Shown here: in pieces, positions 39,767-52,161 of the stretch
How the letters are laid out: every line of letters starts with the position of its first letter
Numbering within the stretch: the first letter of the stretch is position 1
DNA from: Pseudomonas sp. FP2335
GTDB lineage: Bacteria; Pseudomonadota; Gammaproteobacteria; Pseudomonadales; Pseudomonadaceae
Direction: 5' to 3'
Assembly: GCF_030687535.1 (NCBI RefSeq)
Contig: NZ_CP117437.1
Span: forward strand, 3,617,501 to 3,681,500
Length of the DNA stretch: 64,000 bases
Made by a program: the position numbers and the translations under genes
The notes under the pieces: model-generated
What the model was told of the DNA's origin: nothing
Databases searched by the model: none
The model's input: the letters and a program-made list of their open reading frames with translations, nothing else

Positions 39767-40264
39767 AACGGGTCTTTTCCTGCGCCTTTGGCGCGTCCAT
39801 CTATTGAATGACTGCAACTACTGCCCAATCCGAGCAGCTGAAAAATGAACGAACGTCGTTGATTCTACGTTTAACACTGGGTGATGGAGCGATGAAACGG
39901 CGATAACGCCACAATGGCCGCATTGTACGGGTTTGTGTCCCCGATGCCACGCCCTTGCCCTTCCCCCAGCAGCATAGACAATTGAAGTGTCACATCAGGG
40001 TCAATTTGAGCATGCATTGTCTTTGCTGACAAAGGCTTATGGGTTGTTTTTACCAATCAGCGCAAGCTTGGCAAATGGCCTGCATGGCGCCGACCCGATT
40101 ACGACCACATCCCCGGCAGAGAGTTGCAGACACACCTGCTCACGCTAATCCCGACCGCCACCCGATTCGGGCTGGCCCTGAGGCGCTGCGTCGACAATAA
40201 TCACCGCCACGTGCGGCAGGTGTCATACCTGCCACTCCCCTCCCCTTCCATAAGCCTGGATGCC
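39767..40264. other. Intergenic region between ftsK and aat (no gene seen)
   Basis: 498 bases between divergent genes. I see no coding sequence and no remnant of trxB, which occupies this slot in P. aeruginosa. It contains an imperfect inverted pair (CAATTGA near 39980 and TCAATTTG near 40004), which might be an operator. Confidence 0.6.
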
Positions 40265-40948
40265 ATGCTGACCTGGTTGCAACGTGATTCCCTGACTTTC
40301 CCGCCATTGGCCAAGGCCATGCGCGAACCCAATGGCCTGCTGGCCGCCGGTGGTGACTTGTCGGCCGAACGGCTGGTGCAGGCCTATCGGCACGGTTGTT
40401 TTCCGTGGTTTTCGGATGGCCAGCCGATTCTCTGGTGGTCGCCGGACCCGCGCACGGTGATTTTCCCTGAAGAGCTGCATGTATCCCGCAGCCTGGGCAA
40501 ACTGCTGCGCCAACAACGTTACACAGTGACCTTCGACCAGGACTTCGCCGCCGTGATCCAGGCCTGCGCGGCGCCGCGCGCCTATGCCGATGGCACCTGG
40601 ATCACCCAAGGCATCCAGAGCGCCTACCTGGAGCTGCACAGGCGCGGCTACGCGCACTCCGTCGAGGTGTGGGACGCTGGCGAACTGGTGGGCGGCCTGT
40701 ACGGCCTGGCGATGGGGCAACTGTTCTTTGGCGAGTCCATGTTCAGTCGTGCCGACAATGCATCGAAGTTCGGCTTTGCCACGCTTACCCGGCAATTGCA
40801 GGCTTGGGGCTTTGTACTGATCGACTGCCAGATGCCCAACGATCACCTGCACAGCCTGGGCGCCCGCGCCATACCGCGCAGTGAGTTCGCAGATTTCCTG
40901 CGCAACCACTTGGATCAACCCAACAGCGGACCCTGGGTGGTTTCCTAG
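40265..40948 (+). CDS. aat: Leucyl/phenylalanyl-tRNA-protein transferase Aat
   Basis: 227 residues. [38 protein letters not shown] is the family signature, followed by WWSPDPR and [19 protein letters not shown]. It attaches Leu or Phe to proteins with N-terminal Lys or Arg, making N-degrons for ClpS/ClpA, both encoded 2-4 kb downstream. ATG 40265 fits the family. The bpt gene follows in the same direction. Confidence 0.96.
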   Translation: MLTWLQRDSLTFPPLAKAMREPNGLLAAGGDLSAERLVQAYRHGCFPWFSDGQPILWWSPDPRTVIFPEELHVSRSLGKLLRQQRYTVTFDQDFAAVIQACAAPRAYADGTWITQGIQSAYLELHRRGYAHSVEVWDAGELVGGLYGLAMGQLFFGESMFSRADNASKFGFATLTRQLQAWGFVLIDCQMPNDHLHSLGARAIPRSEFADFLRNHLDQPNSGPWVVS

Positions 40949-41004
40949 GCGACTTTCGCGCACGTGGCTTACACTTGTTTCAAAGGCTATCCCGAGGGTT
41001 GATC

Positions 41005-41712
41005 ATGACCGAGCTGGCACGCTTGAAGTTCTATGCCACTCAAGCCCACTCTTGCAGCTACCTGCCCGACGAGCAGGCTACCACTCTGTTCCTCGACCCC
41101 AGCCAGCCGATGGACGTGCACGTGTACGCCGACCTTTCGGAAATGGGGTTTCGCCGCAGCGGTGATCATCTGTACCGCCCCCATTGCCAGAACTGCAATG
41201 CCTGCGTACCTGCACGCATTCCTGTGGGGCAGTTTTTGCCGGATCGCAATCAGAAGCGCATCCTCAAGCGCAATGCCGACCTGACGGTCACAGCTACCAA
41301 GCCGCGCTTCAGTGAAGAGTATTTTGATCTTTACCAACGCTACATCGAACAACGCCATGCCGACGGCGACATGTTTCCGCCCAGCCGCGACCAGTTTTCC
41401 ACGTTCCTGGTGCGCGACCTGCCGTTTTCGCGTTTCTACGAGTTCCGCCTCGACGGCCGGCTGCTGGCTGTCGCCGTGACCGACCTGCTGCCTAACGGCC
41501 TCTCGGCGGTCTACACCTTCTACGAGCCGGCAGAAGAGCGCCGCAGCCTGGGGCGCTTTGCAATCCTGTGGCAAATCGGCGAAGCCCTGCGCCTGGAACT
41601 GGAGGCGATGTACCTCGGTTACTGGATCAAAAACTGCAAAAAGATGAACTACAAGACCCAATATCGCCCCATAGAACTGCTGATTAATCAAAGATGGGTC
41701 ACGCTTAACTAG
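41005..41712 (+). CDS. bpt: Aspartate/glutamate leucyltransferase Bpt (Ate family)
   Basis: 235 residues. The N-terminal region with CSYLPDEQA and [13 protein letters not shown] is the Ate Cys cluster, and [19 protein letters not shown] is at the C-terminus. Bacterial Bpt adds Leu to N-terminal Asp/Glu, complementing Aat. ATG 41005 was chosen over an in-frame ATG 30 bases upstream on the family start MTELARL. It probably shares a transcript with aat. Confidence 0.94.
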
Positions 41713-41718
41713 AACCCC

Positions 41719-41748
41719 TTGGCTTAAACACCCTTTTTCGGGCACAAT
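41719..41748 (+). promoter_or_regulatory. Candidate sigma-70 promoter of infA
   Basis: TTGGCT (41719-41724), an 18-base spacer and CACAAT (41743-41748) lie 65 bases before the infA start. Fit to the consensus is moderate. Confidence 0.45.
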
Positions 41749-41812
41749 GCACGCCGCTTTTGCCTGGCGCAGTTGCACCGGGCCATTCACTGGATACCGA
41801 GGGCTTTACTGC

Positions 41813-42031
41813 ATGTCGAAAGAAGACAGCTTCGAAATGGAAGGCACTGTCGTCGACACCCTGCCCAACACCATGTTTCGTGTGGAGTTGGAAAATGGGC
41901 ACGTCGTAACCGCGCATATCTCCGGCAAGATGCGCAAGAACTACATTCGTATTCTTACCGGTGACAAAGTGCGCGTCGAGCTGACGCCCTATGACTTGAG
42001 CAAAGGGCGCATCACTTACCGCGCTCGCTAA
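41813..42031 (+). CDS. infA: Translation initiation factor IF-1
   Basis: 72 residues, S1/OB fold: [29 protein letters not shown] to the end GRITYRAR. It occupies the ribosomal A site during initiation. ATG 41813 gives the standard length. It has its own likely promoter at 41719-41748 and a strong terminator at 42044-42070. Confidence 0.97.
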
Positions 42032-42043
42032 GCAAGTCAATAC

Positions 42044-42070
42044 AAAACGCCCGGTTATGCCGGGCGTTTT
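42044..42070 (+). terminator. infA terminator
   Basis: AAAACGCCCGG-TTATG-CCGGGCGTTTT, an 11-base-pair perfect stem followed by T. Confidence 0.9.
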
Positions 42071-42072
42071 TG

Positions 42073-42162
42073 TGTGGGAGCGGGCTTGCTCGCGAATGCG
42101 GTGGATCAGCCAATGAATCTATTGACTGACACTGCGCATTCGCGAGCAAGCCCGCCCCCACA
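42073..42162. repeat. REP pair between infA and clpA
   Basis: TGTGGGAGCGGGCTTGCTCG and its complement, with GCGAATGCG arms and an unmatched centre, between convergent genes. Confidence 0.9.
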
Positions 42163-42190
42163 TTTGCTCCTCATGGTTTTCAAGACAGCA

Positions 42191-42214
42191 AAAAGGCGCC
42201 TTTCGGCGCCTTTT
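42191..42214 (-). terminator. clpA terminator
   Basis: AAAAGGCGCC-TTTC-GGCGCCTTTT, a perfect 10-base-pair stem. On the minus strand it is followed by TTTTTGC. Confidence 0.85.
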
Positions 42215-42234
42215 CGTTTTGTTGCAGCTATCGA

Positions 42235-44505
42235 TCAGGCCATTTCAGCCGTGGTTTCGAACTCGAAGGTCAGCTCGCCATCCTTCAAGTCGATGTGCAC
42301 CACACCGCCATGGTCGGACAGTTCGCCGAACAGGATCTCTTCGGCCAACGGCCGTTTGATCTTGTCCTGGATCAGGCGCGCCATCGGGCGTGCGCCCATT
42401 GCCGCGTCGTAGCCACCTTCGGCCAGCCAACTGCGTGCCGCATCGGTCACTTCCAACTGCACGCGCTTGTCTTCCAACTGCGCCTGCAACTCGGTAAGGA
42501 ACTTGTCCACCACGCTTTTGATGACCTCGTGACTGAGGCGACCAAACTGGATAATGGTGTCCAGGCGGTTGCGGAACTCCGGCGTGAAGCTCTTCTTGAT
42601 CACTTCCATCGCATCGGAAGAGTGATCCTGATGGCTGAAGCCGATCGAAGCCCGCGCGGCCGTTTCAGCACCGGCGTTGGTGGTCATGATCACGATCACG
42701 TTGCGGAAATCCGCCTTGCGCCCGTTGTTGTCGGTCAGGGTCCCGTGGTCCATGACCTGCAACAGCAGGTTGAAGACTTCCGGGTGGGCCTTTTCGATTT
42801 CATCGAGCAGCAATACGCAATGCGGTTGTTTAGTGATCGCTTCGGTCAGCAGGCCGCCCTGATCGAACCCGACATAACCCGGAGGTGCACCGATCAAGCG
42901 CGACACGGTGTGACGCTCCATGTATTCGGACATGTCGAAACGCACCAGCTCGATCCCCATGGCCTTGGCCAACTGCCGCGCCGCTTCGGTCTTGCCGACG
43001 CCGGTAGGGCCGGCGAACAGGAACGAGCCAACCGGCTTGTCCGGCGACTTGAGGCCCGCACGGGACAACTTGATCGCCGTGGACAGCGCGTCAATGGCAG
43101 CATCCTGGCCAAACACAGTGAGCTTGAGGTCGCGCTCCAGGTTACGCAGCAGCTCCTTGTCGGAGCTGTTGACGTGCTTAGGCGGAATACGCGCGATTTT
43201 CGCGACGATGTCCTCAACCTGAGCCACATCAATGCGCTTCACACGCTTCTCGACCGGTTGCAGGCGCTGATAGGCACCCGCCTCGTCGATCACATCGATA
43301 GCCTTGTCCGGCATGTGCCGATCGTTGATGTAGCGCGACGCCAGTTCGGCCGCCGCACGCAGCGCCTCATCGGTGTATTCGATGCCGTGGTGCGCCTCGA
43401 AACGCCCCTTGAGCCCGCGCAGGATGCCAATGGTGTCTTCAACCGAAGGCTCGGACACGTCGACTTTCTGGAAGCGACGCGCCAGGGCGCGATCTTTTTC
43501 GAAGATGCCGCGGAATTCCTGGAAGGTGGTCGAGCCGATGCAACGGATATCACCCGAGGACAGCAGCGGCTTGAGCAGGTTGGAAGCATCCATCACGCCA
43601 CCCGACGCCGCACCGGCACCAATGATGGTGTGGATCTCATCGATGAACAGGATCGCTTGCGGGCGTTTTTTCAGTTCGCCGAGCAATGCCTTGAAACGCT
43701 TCTCGAAATCGCCACGGTACTTGGTCCCGGCGAGCAATGCGCCCAGGTCCAGGGAGTAAACGACGCTATTGGCCAGCAGGTCCGGCACCTGGTTATCGAC
43801 GATACGCTTGGCCAGGCCCTCGGCAATCGCGGTTTTACCCACGCCCGCCTCGCCCACCAGCAACGGATTGTTCTTGCGACGACGCGCGAGGATCTGCGCT
43901 ACGCGCTCGACTTCAAGCTCACGCCCCACCAGCGGATCGATCCGCCCCTGGCGCGCCAGTTCGTTGAGATTGCTGGCATAGGCATCCAGTGGATTGCCCG
44001 AAGAAGAAGACTCACCGCCCTCGTCGTCCTGCATATCCTGCTCACCCTCGGAATGATCGCCGTGCCCAGGCACCTTGGAGATACCGTGGGCGATGTAGTT
44101 GACGACATCAATACGGGCAACGCTCTGCTGCTTGAGCAGGAACACTGCCTGGCTTTCCTGTTCGCTGAAGATCGCCACAAGCACATTGGCGCCCGTGACC
44201 TCACGCTTACCGGAGCTCTGCACGTGGAAAACCGCACGCTGAAGCACCCGCTGGAAGCCCAGGGTCGGCTGGGTTTCACGGTCTTCATCGTGGACTGGAA
44301 TAAGTGGCGTTGTGGAGTCGATAAACTCCTGCAGGTCATGCTTGAGTTTGTCGAGGTTGGCGCCGCACGCACGCAAGACGGTGGCGGCAGCTTCGTTATC
44401 CAAAAGTGCCAGCAGCAGGTGTTCAACGGTCATGAATTCATGACGTTTCGAACGAGCCTCCTTGAAGGCAAGATTGAGGGTGACTTCGAGCTCGCGGTTT
44501 AACAT
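42235..44505 (-). CDS. clpA: ATP-dependent Clp protease ATP-binding subunit ClpA
   Basis: 756 residues, two AAA+ modules: Walker [14 protein letters not shown] (about 214) and [13 protein letters not shown] (about 495), Walker [13 protein letters not shown] and [13 protein letters not shown]. The N-domain (1-145) starts [14 protein letters not shown] and binds ClpS. The IGL-type ClpP loop occurs in the second module. It unfolds N-degron substrates for ClpP. It is translated behind clpS, with a 29-base gap. Confidence 0.97.
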   Translation of the reverse strand: MLNRELEVTLNLAFKEARSKRHEFMTVEHLLLALLDNEAAATVLRACGANLDKLKHDLQEFIDSTTPLIPVHDEDRETQPTLGFQRVLQRAVFHVQSSGKREVTGANVLVAIFSEQESQAVFLLKQQSVARIDVVNYIAHGISKVPGHGDHSEGEQDMQDDEGGESSSSGNPLDAYASNLNELARQGRIDPLVGRELEVERVAQILARRRKNNPLLVGEAGVGKTAIAEGLAKRIVDNQVPDLLANSVVYSLDLGALLAGTKYRGDFEKRFKALLGELKKRPQAILFIDEIHTIIGAGAASGGVMDASNLLKPLLSSGDIRCIGSTTFQEFRGIFEKDRALARRFQKVDVSEPSVEDTIGILRGLKGRFEAHHGIEYTDEALRAAAELASRYINDRHMPDKAIDVIDEAGAYQRLQPVEKRVKRIDVAQVEDIVAKIARIPPKHVNSSDKELLRNLERDLKLTVFGQDAAIDALSTAIKLSRAGLKSPDKPVGSFLFAGPTGVGKTEAARQLAKAMGIELVRFDMSEYMERHTVSRLIGAPPGYVGFDQGGLLTEAITKQPHCVLLLDEIEKAHPEVFNLLLQVMDHGTLTDNNGRKADFRNVIVIMTTNAGAETAARASIGFSHQDHSSDAMEVIKKSFTPEFRNRLDTIIQFGRLSHEVIKSVVDKFLTELQAQLEDKRVQLEVTDAARSWLAEGGYDAAMGARPMARLIQDKIKRPLAEEILFGELSDHGGVVHIDLKDGELTFEFETTAEMA

Positions 44506-44534
44506 AGCTTCACCTCATACCCAAGTGGTCGGCG

Positions 44535-44903
44535 TTAACCGTCCTTCTCGATTTCACAGAGTAGCGGATGCTGGCTTTCCCTGGCGTACTGGTTGACCTG
44601 CATGGCCTTTGTCTCGGCGATGTCGCGGGTAAACACTCCACATACTGCCCGTCCTTCTGTATGAACGGCCAGCATTACCTTGGTCGCCAACTCGCGGTTC
44701 AGGTTAAAAAACACCTCGAGCACTTCGACGACGAAATCCATCGGTGTGTAGTCATCATTGAACAAAACCACCTTGTACATCGGCGGCGCCTGTAGAGCAG
44801 GCTTGGCCTCCTGAACAGCAATGCCTGCAGAACCGTCGTCGTCATGTTCCTGATCCGGGCGATCCTGATTGAATGTTAGTCGAATCTGGCTGTTTGCATG
44901 CAT
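44535..44903 (-). CDS. clpS: ATP-dependent Clp protease adaptor ClpS
   Basis: 122 residues. [22 protein letters not shown] is the N-degron-binding pocket (Asn-Asp-Asp) and the later [20 protein letters not shown] carries the conserved His. It hands N-terminal Leu/Phe/Trp/Tyr substrates to ClpA. It is divergent from cspD (224 bases). Confidence 0.96.
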   Translation of the reverse strand: MHANSQIRLTFNQDRPDQEHDDDGSAGIAVQEAKPALQAPPMYKVVLFNDDYTPMDFVVEVLEVFFNLNRELATKVMLAVHTEGRAVCGVFTRDIAETKAMQVNQYARESQHPLLCEIEKDG

Positions 44904-45127
44904 GGAAAGAAAGGTTCGTCAGTGGTTCAAATACAGTGGTGGGGGCGACCTGTCAGAATTTCAACTCTGACCGACTGGTCGCCTTGACTATCGGCAAATC
45001 GGTGTTACAACCAATAGAACCCACAGTGGGTAAAAAAGGTCCGCGCAGTCAACCTTATTTATTCGGGTTAGGACGGATAAACTGGATGATACTCCAGTGA
45101 TGGAGTCTGGTGCAGAGGGATATGGAG

Positions 45128-45394
45128 ATGGCAAGCGGTAAGGTCAAGTGGTTCAACAATGCCAAGGGATACGGCTTCGTCAACGAAGAGGGCAAGAGTG
45201 ACGATCTTTTTGCCCATTACTCAGCAATCACCATGGAAGGTTATAAAACGCTGAAAGCCGGCCAACCTGTGAGTTTTGACATAATTCAAGGACCTAAAGG
45301 GCTGCATGCCGTAAACATCTCTGCGGTTACGGCGGACACCCCTGCAAAACCTGCAACAACCACGGCTCACAAAGAAAAGAAATTAACGGCTTAA
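45128..45394 (+). CDS. cspD: Cold-shock-domain protein CspD
   Basis: 88 residues. RNP1 is KGYGFVNEEG and RNP2 is DLFAHYS; the Lys/Thr-rich tail is not conserved. CspD-type proteins bind single-stranded nucleic acid and inhibit replication in stationary phase. ATG 45128 is 7 bases after GAGGGA; ATG 45122 would be too close. It is divergent from clpS, as in P. aeruginosa. Confidence 0.95.
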   Translation: MASGKVKWFNNAKGYGFVNEEGKSDDLFAHYSAITMEGYKTLKAGQPVSFDIIQGPKGLHAVNISAVTADTPAKPATTTAHKEKKLTA

Positions 45395-45423
45395 CCGCCA
45401 CTGAGCCTGGGGGTTGCAGTAAA

Positions 45424-45462
45424 AAAAACGGCCATCCCACTCAAACCGGGATGGCCGTTTTT
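45424..45462. terminator. Bidirectional terminator between cspD and icd
   Basis: AAAAACGGCCATCCC and its complement GGGATGGCCGTTTTT around a 9-base loop, a 15-base-pair perfect stem between convergent genes. Confidence 0.92.
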
Positions 45463-45475
45463 GTGTGCCCGTCTT

Positions 45476-46732
45476 TTACATATGCGAAATCAACGCATCG
45501 CCAAAGCCCGACGACGACACCAACTTCGCCCCTTCCATCAAGCGCTCGAAATCATAGGTCACAGTCTTGGCCGAAATCGCACCATTGGTCCCCTTGATGA
45601 TCAGGTCTGCCGCTTCCGTCCAGCCCATGTGGCGCAACATCATTTCCGCCGACAGGATCAGCGACCCCGGGTTGACCTGATCCTTGCCCGCGTACTTGGG
45701 CGCGGTGCCGTGGGTGGCTTCGAACATCGCCACGGTATCGGACAGGTTGGCGCCCGGCGCAATACCGATACCGCCCACCTCTGCCGCCAGGGCGTCGGAC
45801 AAGTAATCGCCGTTCAGGTTAAGCGTGGCAATCACATCGTACTCAGCCGGGCGCAGCAGGATCTGCTGAAGCATGGCGTCAGCAATGGCATCTTTAACCA
45901 CGACATTCTTGCCAGTCTTTGGATTCTTGAACTGCATCCACGGGCCGCCATCGAGCAGCGTGGCACCAAACTCCTCAGCTGCCACTTCATAGGCCCACTC
46001 CTTGAAGGCCCCCTCGGTGAACTTCATGATGTTGCCTTTATGCACGATGGTCAGGGAGTCGCGGTCGTTATCCACGACATACTGAAGCGCTTTACGCGCC
46101 AGACGCTTGGTCCCCTCTTTGGACACCGGCTTCACACCGATCCCGCAATCCTGGTCGAAACGGATCTTGGTAACGCCCATTTCCTCCTTGAGGAACTTGA
46201 TGACCTTGATCGCTTCCGCAGACCCGGCCTTCCACTCGATACCGGCGTAAATGTCCTCGGAGTTCTCGCGGAAGATGGTCATGTCCACATCTCCCGGCTT
46301 CTTGACCGGGCTCGGCACGCCTTCGAACCAGCGCACCGGACGCAGGCACACATACAGGTCGAGCTGTTGGCGCAAGGCCACGTTCAGCGAACGGATGCCA
46401 CCGCCGACCGGCGTGGTCAACGGCCCCTTAATGGAAACCACGTAATCCTTGACCGCATCCAGGGTCTCCTGGGGCAGCCAGGTGTCCTGGTCGTAGACTT
46501 GAGTCGCCTTCTCGCCGGCATAAACCTCCATCCACGAGATCTTGCGCTTGCCGCCGTAGGCCTTTTCAACAGCTGCGTCGACCACCTTGATCATCACCGG
46601 GCTGATGTCGACGCCGATACCATCACCCTCGATAAAAGGGATGATCGGGTTATTAGGAACATTGAGAGAATGGTCTGCATTGACGGTGATTTTGTCGCCG
46701 ACGGCTGGAACCTGAATCTTCTTGTATCCCAT
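45476..46732 (-). CDS. icd: NADP isocitrate dehydrogenase (dimeric type)
   Basis: 418 residues. Its regulatory Ser is in [13 protein letters not shown] (the AceK phosphorylation site, as in E. coli), metal Asp residues are in [14 protein letters not shown], and NADP specificity is shown by [11 protein letters not shown]. It oxidises isocitrate to 2-oxoglutarate. ATG 46732 fits the family start [10 protein letters not shown]. It is divergent from the monomeric idh. Phosphorylation of this Ser would divert isocitrate to AceA (62.1 kb). No aceK is in the window. Confidence 0.97.
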   Translation of the reverse strand: MGYKKIQVPAVGDKITVNADHSLNVPNNPIIPFIEGDGIGVDISPVMIKVVDAAVEKAYGGKRKISWMEVYAGEKATQVYDQDTWLPQETLDAVKDYVVSIKGPLTTPVGGGIRSLNVALRQQLDLYVCLRPVRWFEGVPSPVKKPGDVDMTIFRENSEDIYAGIEWKAGSAEAIKVIKFLKEEMGVTKIRFDQDCGIGVKPVSKEGTKRLARKALQYVVDNDRDSLTIVHKGNIMKFTEGAFKEWAYEVAAEEFGATLLDGGPWMQFKNPKTGKNVVVKDAIADAMLQQILLRPAEYDVIATLNLNGDYLSDALAAEVGGIGIAPGANLSDTVAMFEATHGTAPKYAGKDQVNPGSLILSAEMMLRHMGWTEAADLIIKGTNGAISAKTVTYDFERLMEGAKLVSSSGFGDALISHM

Positions 46733-49451
<2,719 letters not shown>

Positions 49452-49467
49452 GGTTGTGAGGTGACAT

Positions 49468-49498
49468 CACAAACCCCGGCCTGGTGCCGGGGTTTGTG
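49468..49498. terminator. idh terminator
   Basis: CACAAACCCCGGC-CTGGT-GCCGGGGTTTGTG, a perfect 13-base-pair stem followed by TTTT. It also faces the convergent LysR gene. Confidence 0.92.
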
Positions 49499-49520
49499 TT
49501 TTCAGCGAATTCAAGTTTAT

Positions 49521-50399
49521 TCACAGGGAAGCATTGACGTACTCTGAAGTCCAAACGGAGCGAATCAACTCAAGCACCTCACACCTGTAAACAGGATTCC
49601 AACCGTCCCGCTCTTTAGACACCACAGCAAATTGAGGCAGTACCGGCAAACTGGAAATGCCTTCAAGACTCCTTAAACCCGAAACCTGCGCGACAAAAGG
49701 CAGTAATGTAATGCCAACTCCTGCTTGCACTGCAGACCGCAGCGACATCAAGTCTTCCGACTCGTAAACGCAATGCCATTTTATACCGCACTCCTCTAGA
49801 CTCCGGATCGCTAGACTGCGAAACCCACAGGGTGGCTTGAACAAAGCGAGCGGGACATCGTGTGGCTTATCGACCACGTCAGCGCTATCGCCAGCAAACC
49901 ATCTGACCGATAATGTGTGCCAAGGACGCTCGTGCATCTTTTCCAGTTCATCTATCACAAGACATAGGTCGATCCTACCCTCACTTACCGCGTCCAATAG
50001 CAAACCAGACCTAGCGACCTTCACCACCATCTGTATGGTTGGAAAGTGAGTAGCCATGCTGGAAATAATCTTTGGGAGCACCCTCTCACAAAAATGCTCT
50101 GGCATACCCACTATGATCGTTTCTCTTCTTTCAACTCTCTCAAACAGCCTGCCAACTTTATCGTTACAAATGACTATATCTTTGGCATAACCCAAAAGCT
50201 TTTCTCCCTCCAATGTCAGCAATACCTGTCGATTTTCCCTTGCAAACAGCACCACACCCAATAAATCCTCTAACCTTTTAATCTGCTGACTGATAGCAGG
50301 CTGAGTCAAACTTAGAGCTTCAGCCGCTCGCGTAAAACTTTTGGTCTCACCTACTTTGATAAAGCTCCGCAACGACTGAACATCAAGATTGACTCTCAT
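49521..50399 (-). CDS. LysR-family transcriptional regulator (island)
   Basis: 292 residues. The N-terminal winged helix (about 5-63) reads FTRAAEALSLTQPAISQQIKRLEDLLGVVLFAR, and the co-inducer domain follows to the end. ATG 50399 follows AGGTGG; the open frame extends upstream but without a better start. Composition is clearly richer in AT than the neighbouring core genes. It lies 140 bases downstream of the flavoprotein gene, on the same strand, at the distal end of the cluster, so it may be co-transcribed or have its own promoter. Inducer unknown. Confidence 0.92.
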   Translation of the reverse strand: MRVNLDVQSLRSFIKVGETKSFTRAAEALSLTQPAISQQIKRLEDLLGVVLFARENRQVLLTLEGEKLLGYAKDIVICNDKVGRLFERVERRETIIVGMPEHFCERVLPKIISSMATHFPTIQMVVKVARSGLLLDAVSEGRIDLCLVIDELEKMHERPWHTLSVRWFAGDSADVVDKPHDVPLALFKPPCGFRSLAIRSLEECGIKWHCVYESEDLMSLRSAVQAGVGITLLPFVAQVSGLRSLEGISSLPVLPQFAVVSKERDGWNPVYRCEVLELIRSVWTSEYVNASL

Positions 50400-50539
50400 A
50401 ACACGCCACCTATCGAAATTAATATTCTGATTGTGGCAAATCAACACTTCATCCACCACTGACCATTCGGATAGGTAAGGGGCAAAATTACGTATGAAAA
50501 CATGCAACAAAATGTTTAATTAGAGATTTTCCTGTCATC

Positions 50540-52096
50540 CTAAGCTGATAGGCGAGCCTTAGAGGCATTAAAGTACATACCGGAGGTTAATGCCAACCTC
50601 GCCAAAACAGACTCTGCACGCATAGTCGAATGTCGAGCGTTGATTTCTAAAGCACTAGTAAAAAAGAACGCACCGCTTGTCAGCTCCCCCAAAACAGTGA
50701 TTCTGTCATCTACATGCCCCAGATGATTTATCAAACCACCCGTTTCAGTAGACACCTTCACTCCGCCAAATGGGTCGACGCACCCAATTCCTCGCTGGAG
50801 AATATTCTGCACCAAAGGGTTATCAAACTTACTCGCATCCCGAGGAGTACCCGTGGCCAGTACAACGGAGTCATAATTGTGGCAACTCTTAAGCGATCGA
50901 TTAACTACCTTTAAGCAAAACCGCTTATTGTATTCAATCGCCTCAAGCCCACCCTTTATAATTGATAGCTGCCCAGACTCGAGTAATGATCTAATTTTCA
51001 ATGCATTCTCCATCGGAATAGAAACACGGTAGGCCATCCACCAGCTTGAGTAACCCAGAAATATATGCTTATCCTCATCCGGCATTGCAGGCCAAATCAA
51101 ATCAAGTACAGCATTTGTCGAGTAGAGAACGGATTGCCAAAACCGAGGGTGTTGGGCAGCCGCTATTTCAGCCTCAAGAAATTCCGCTGCCGGTCTCTGG
51201 GAACACATTGCAGTCCAATCAGCCATGCCAATCCGCTTACCCTCCAAGGCCAATTCTTGCGTCATCCAACGAATAACGTCGTCAAGTCGGACTACGCCAG
51301 ATCGAGAAATACAAGACCTGACTGTTTCCGGCGTCAATATCGTGGGTTGATAGCGCCCCTGACTCCCCCTGACACTAGGCAGAGCTCCCGTGCGGGAATG
51401 CAATGTAATGGGCCCTTCATGGCCATTAGCAGTCAGCCCTATAACTGCATCGATCGCACTCAATCTTGAACCGACAATTGCAACACTCGCCTGCTTTTGA
51501 ATCAGCCGGCTTGTGCGCTTTATAGGATAAGGACTGGAGAAGAAACCCTGCGTACCCTCCAGGTGCTGGTATTCGAGACTGCGTGCATTACCACAACTCA
51601 AAACCACATGATCACTGGGGAACGATAGATTCCCTTTTGTTGAAACCACGACCCTTCCGTCATGGGAGAAGCTTATATTTACAACCTCGTCATGGACTGG
51701 AATCAATTGACAACCGAGCTCTACAGCTTTTTTGACTAGAGATTGAATCATGTGCGCAAGATATAACCCGAACAGGGGCCGAGGCAAAAATGCATGTGGG
51801 CACAGTTCAATGTCAGGGAAGTCATCTTCCCAAACCCCACGATTAGCCACCAACCATCCGTAAAAATGTCCAGGCTGATCAGGAAAAGGCGAAATAAATT
51901 CCGCTCGTGTATTTAAAATATTTGTGGAGCAGTCTTCCGAGTAGGCAAACCCTCGACCACATTGAGATTGTTTGTCCACCAAAAATATCGACACATCCGA
52001 ATGGCAGCCATATCGCCCTAAACCATTCAAAATCGCGTAGATAAAAGAGACACTTGAGGCTCCACCACCAATTATCGTGATTACGCTGCCAGACAT
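50540..52096 (-). CDS. FAD/NAD(P)-binding protein (PF13454-like flavoprotein), island
   Basis: 518 residues. The N-terminal Rossmann loop is ITIIGGGASSVSFIYAIL (GxGxxS). A second dinucleotide motif, VAIVGSRLSAIDAVIGL, lies near residue 206, and VVLATGTPRDASKF is the late FAD segment. The layout resembles the NAD_binding_9 family, which includes enzymes of unknown reaction as well as lysine/ornithine monooxygenase-like proteins. I cannot name a substrate. AT-rich. It follows the CoA-transferase gene by 65 bases (GGAGG precedes the ATG). The cluster context suggests oxidation or hydroxylation of a carboxylic acid or its CoA ester (inference). Confidence 0.85.
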   Translation of the reverse strand: MSGSVITIIGGGASSVSFIYAILNGLGRYGCHSDVSIFLVDKQSQCGRGFAYSEDCSTNILNTRAEFISPFPDQPGHFYGWLVANRGVWEDDFPDIELCPHAFLPRPLFGLYLAHMIQSLVKKAVELGCQLIPVHDEVVNISFSHDGRVVVSTKGNLSFPSDHVVLSCGNARSLEYQHLEGTQGFFSSPYPIKRTSRLIQKQASVAIVGSRLSAIDAVIGLTANGHEGPITLHSRTGALPSVRGSQGRYQPTILTPETVRSCISRSGVVRLDDVIRWMTQELALEGKRIGMADWTAMCSQRPAAEFLEAEIAAAQHPRFWQSVLYSTNAVLDLIWPAMPDEDKHIFLGYSSWWMAYRVSIPMENALKIRSLLESGQLSIIKGGLEAIEYNKRFCLKVVNRSLKSCHNYDSVVLATGTPRDASKFDNPLVQNILQRGIGCVDPFGGVKVSTETGGLINHLGHVDDRITVLGELTSGAFFFTSALEINARHSTMRAESVLARLALTSGMYFNASKARLSA

Positions 52097-52161
52097 AACA
52101 ACCTCCCACTATTTTTTCTGCATGAAACATGCTTATTTTTTAAAAGCTTCAAACAACATAC

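Noticed and set aside
37337..39811. An 824-codon open frame antisense to ftsK
   Set aside because: It covers ftsK exactly on the other strand and is rich in His and Gln; it is a composition artefact.
42295..44502. A 735-codon open frame antisense to clpA
   Set aside because: Mirror image of the clpA coding sequence, with no domain of its own.
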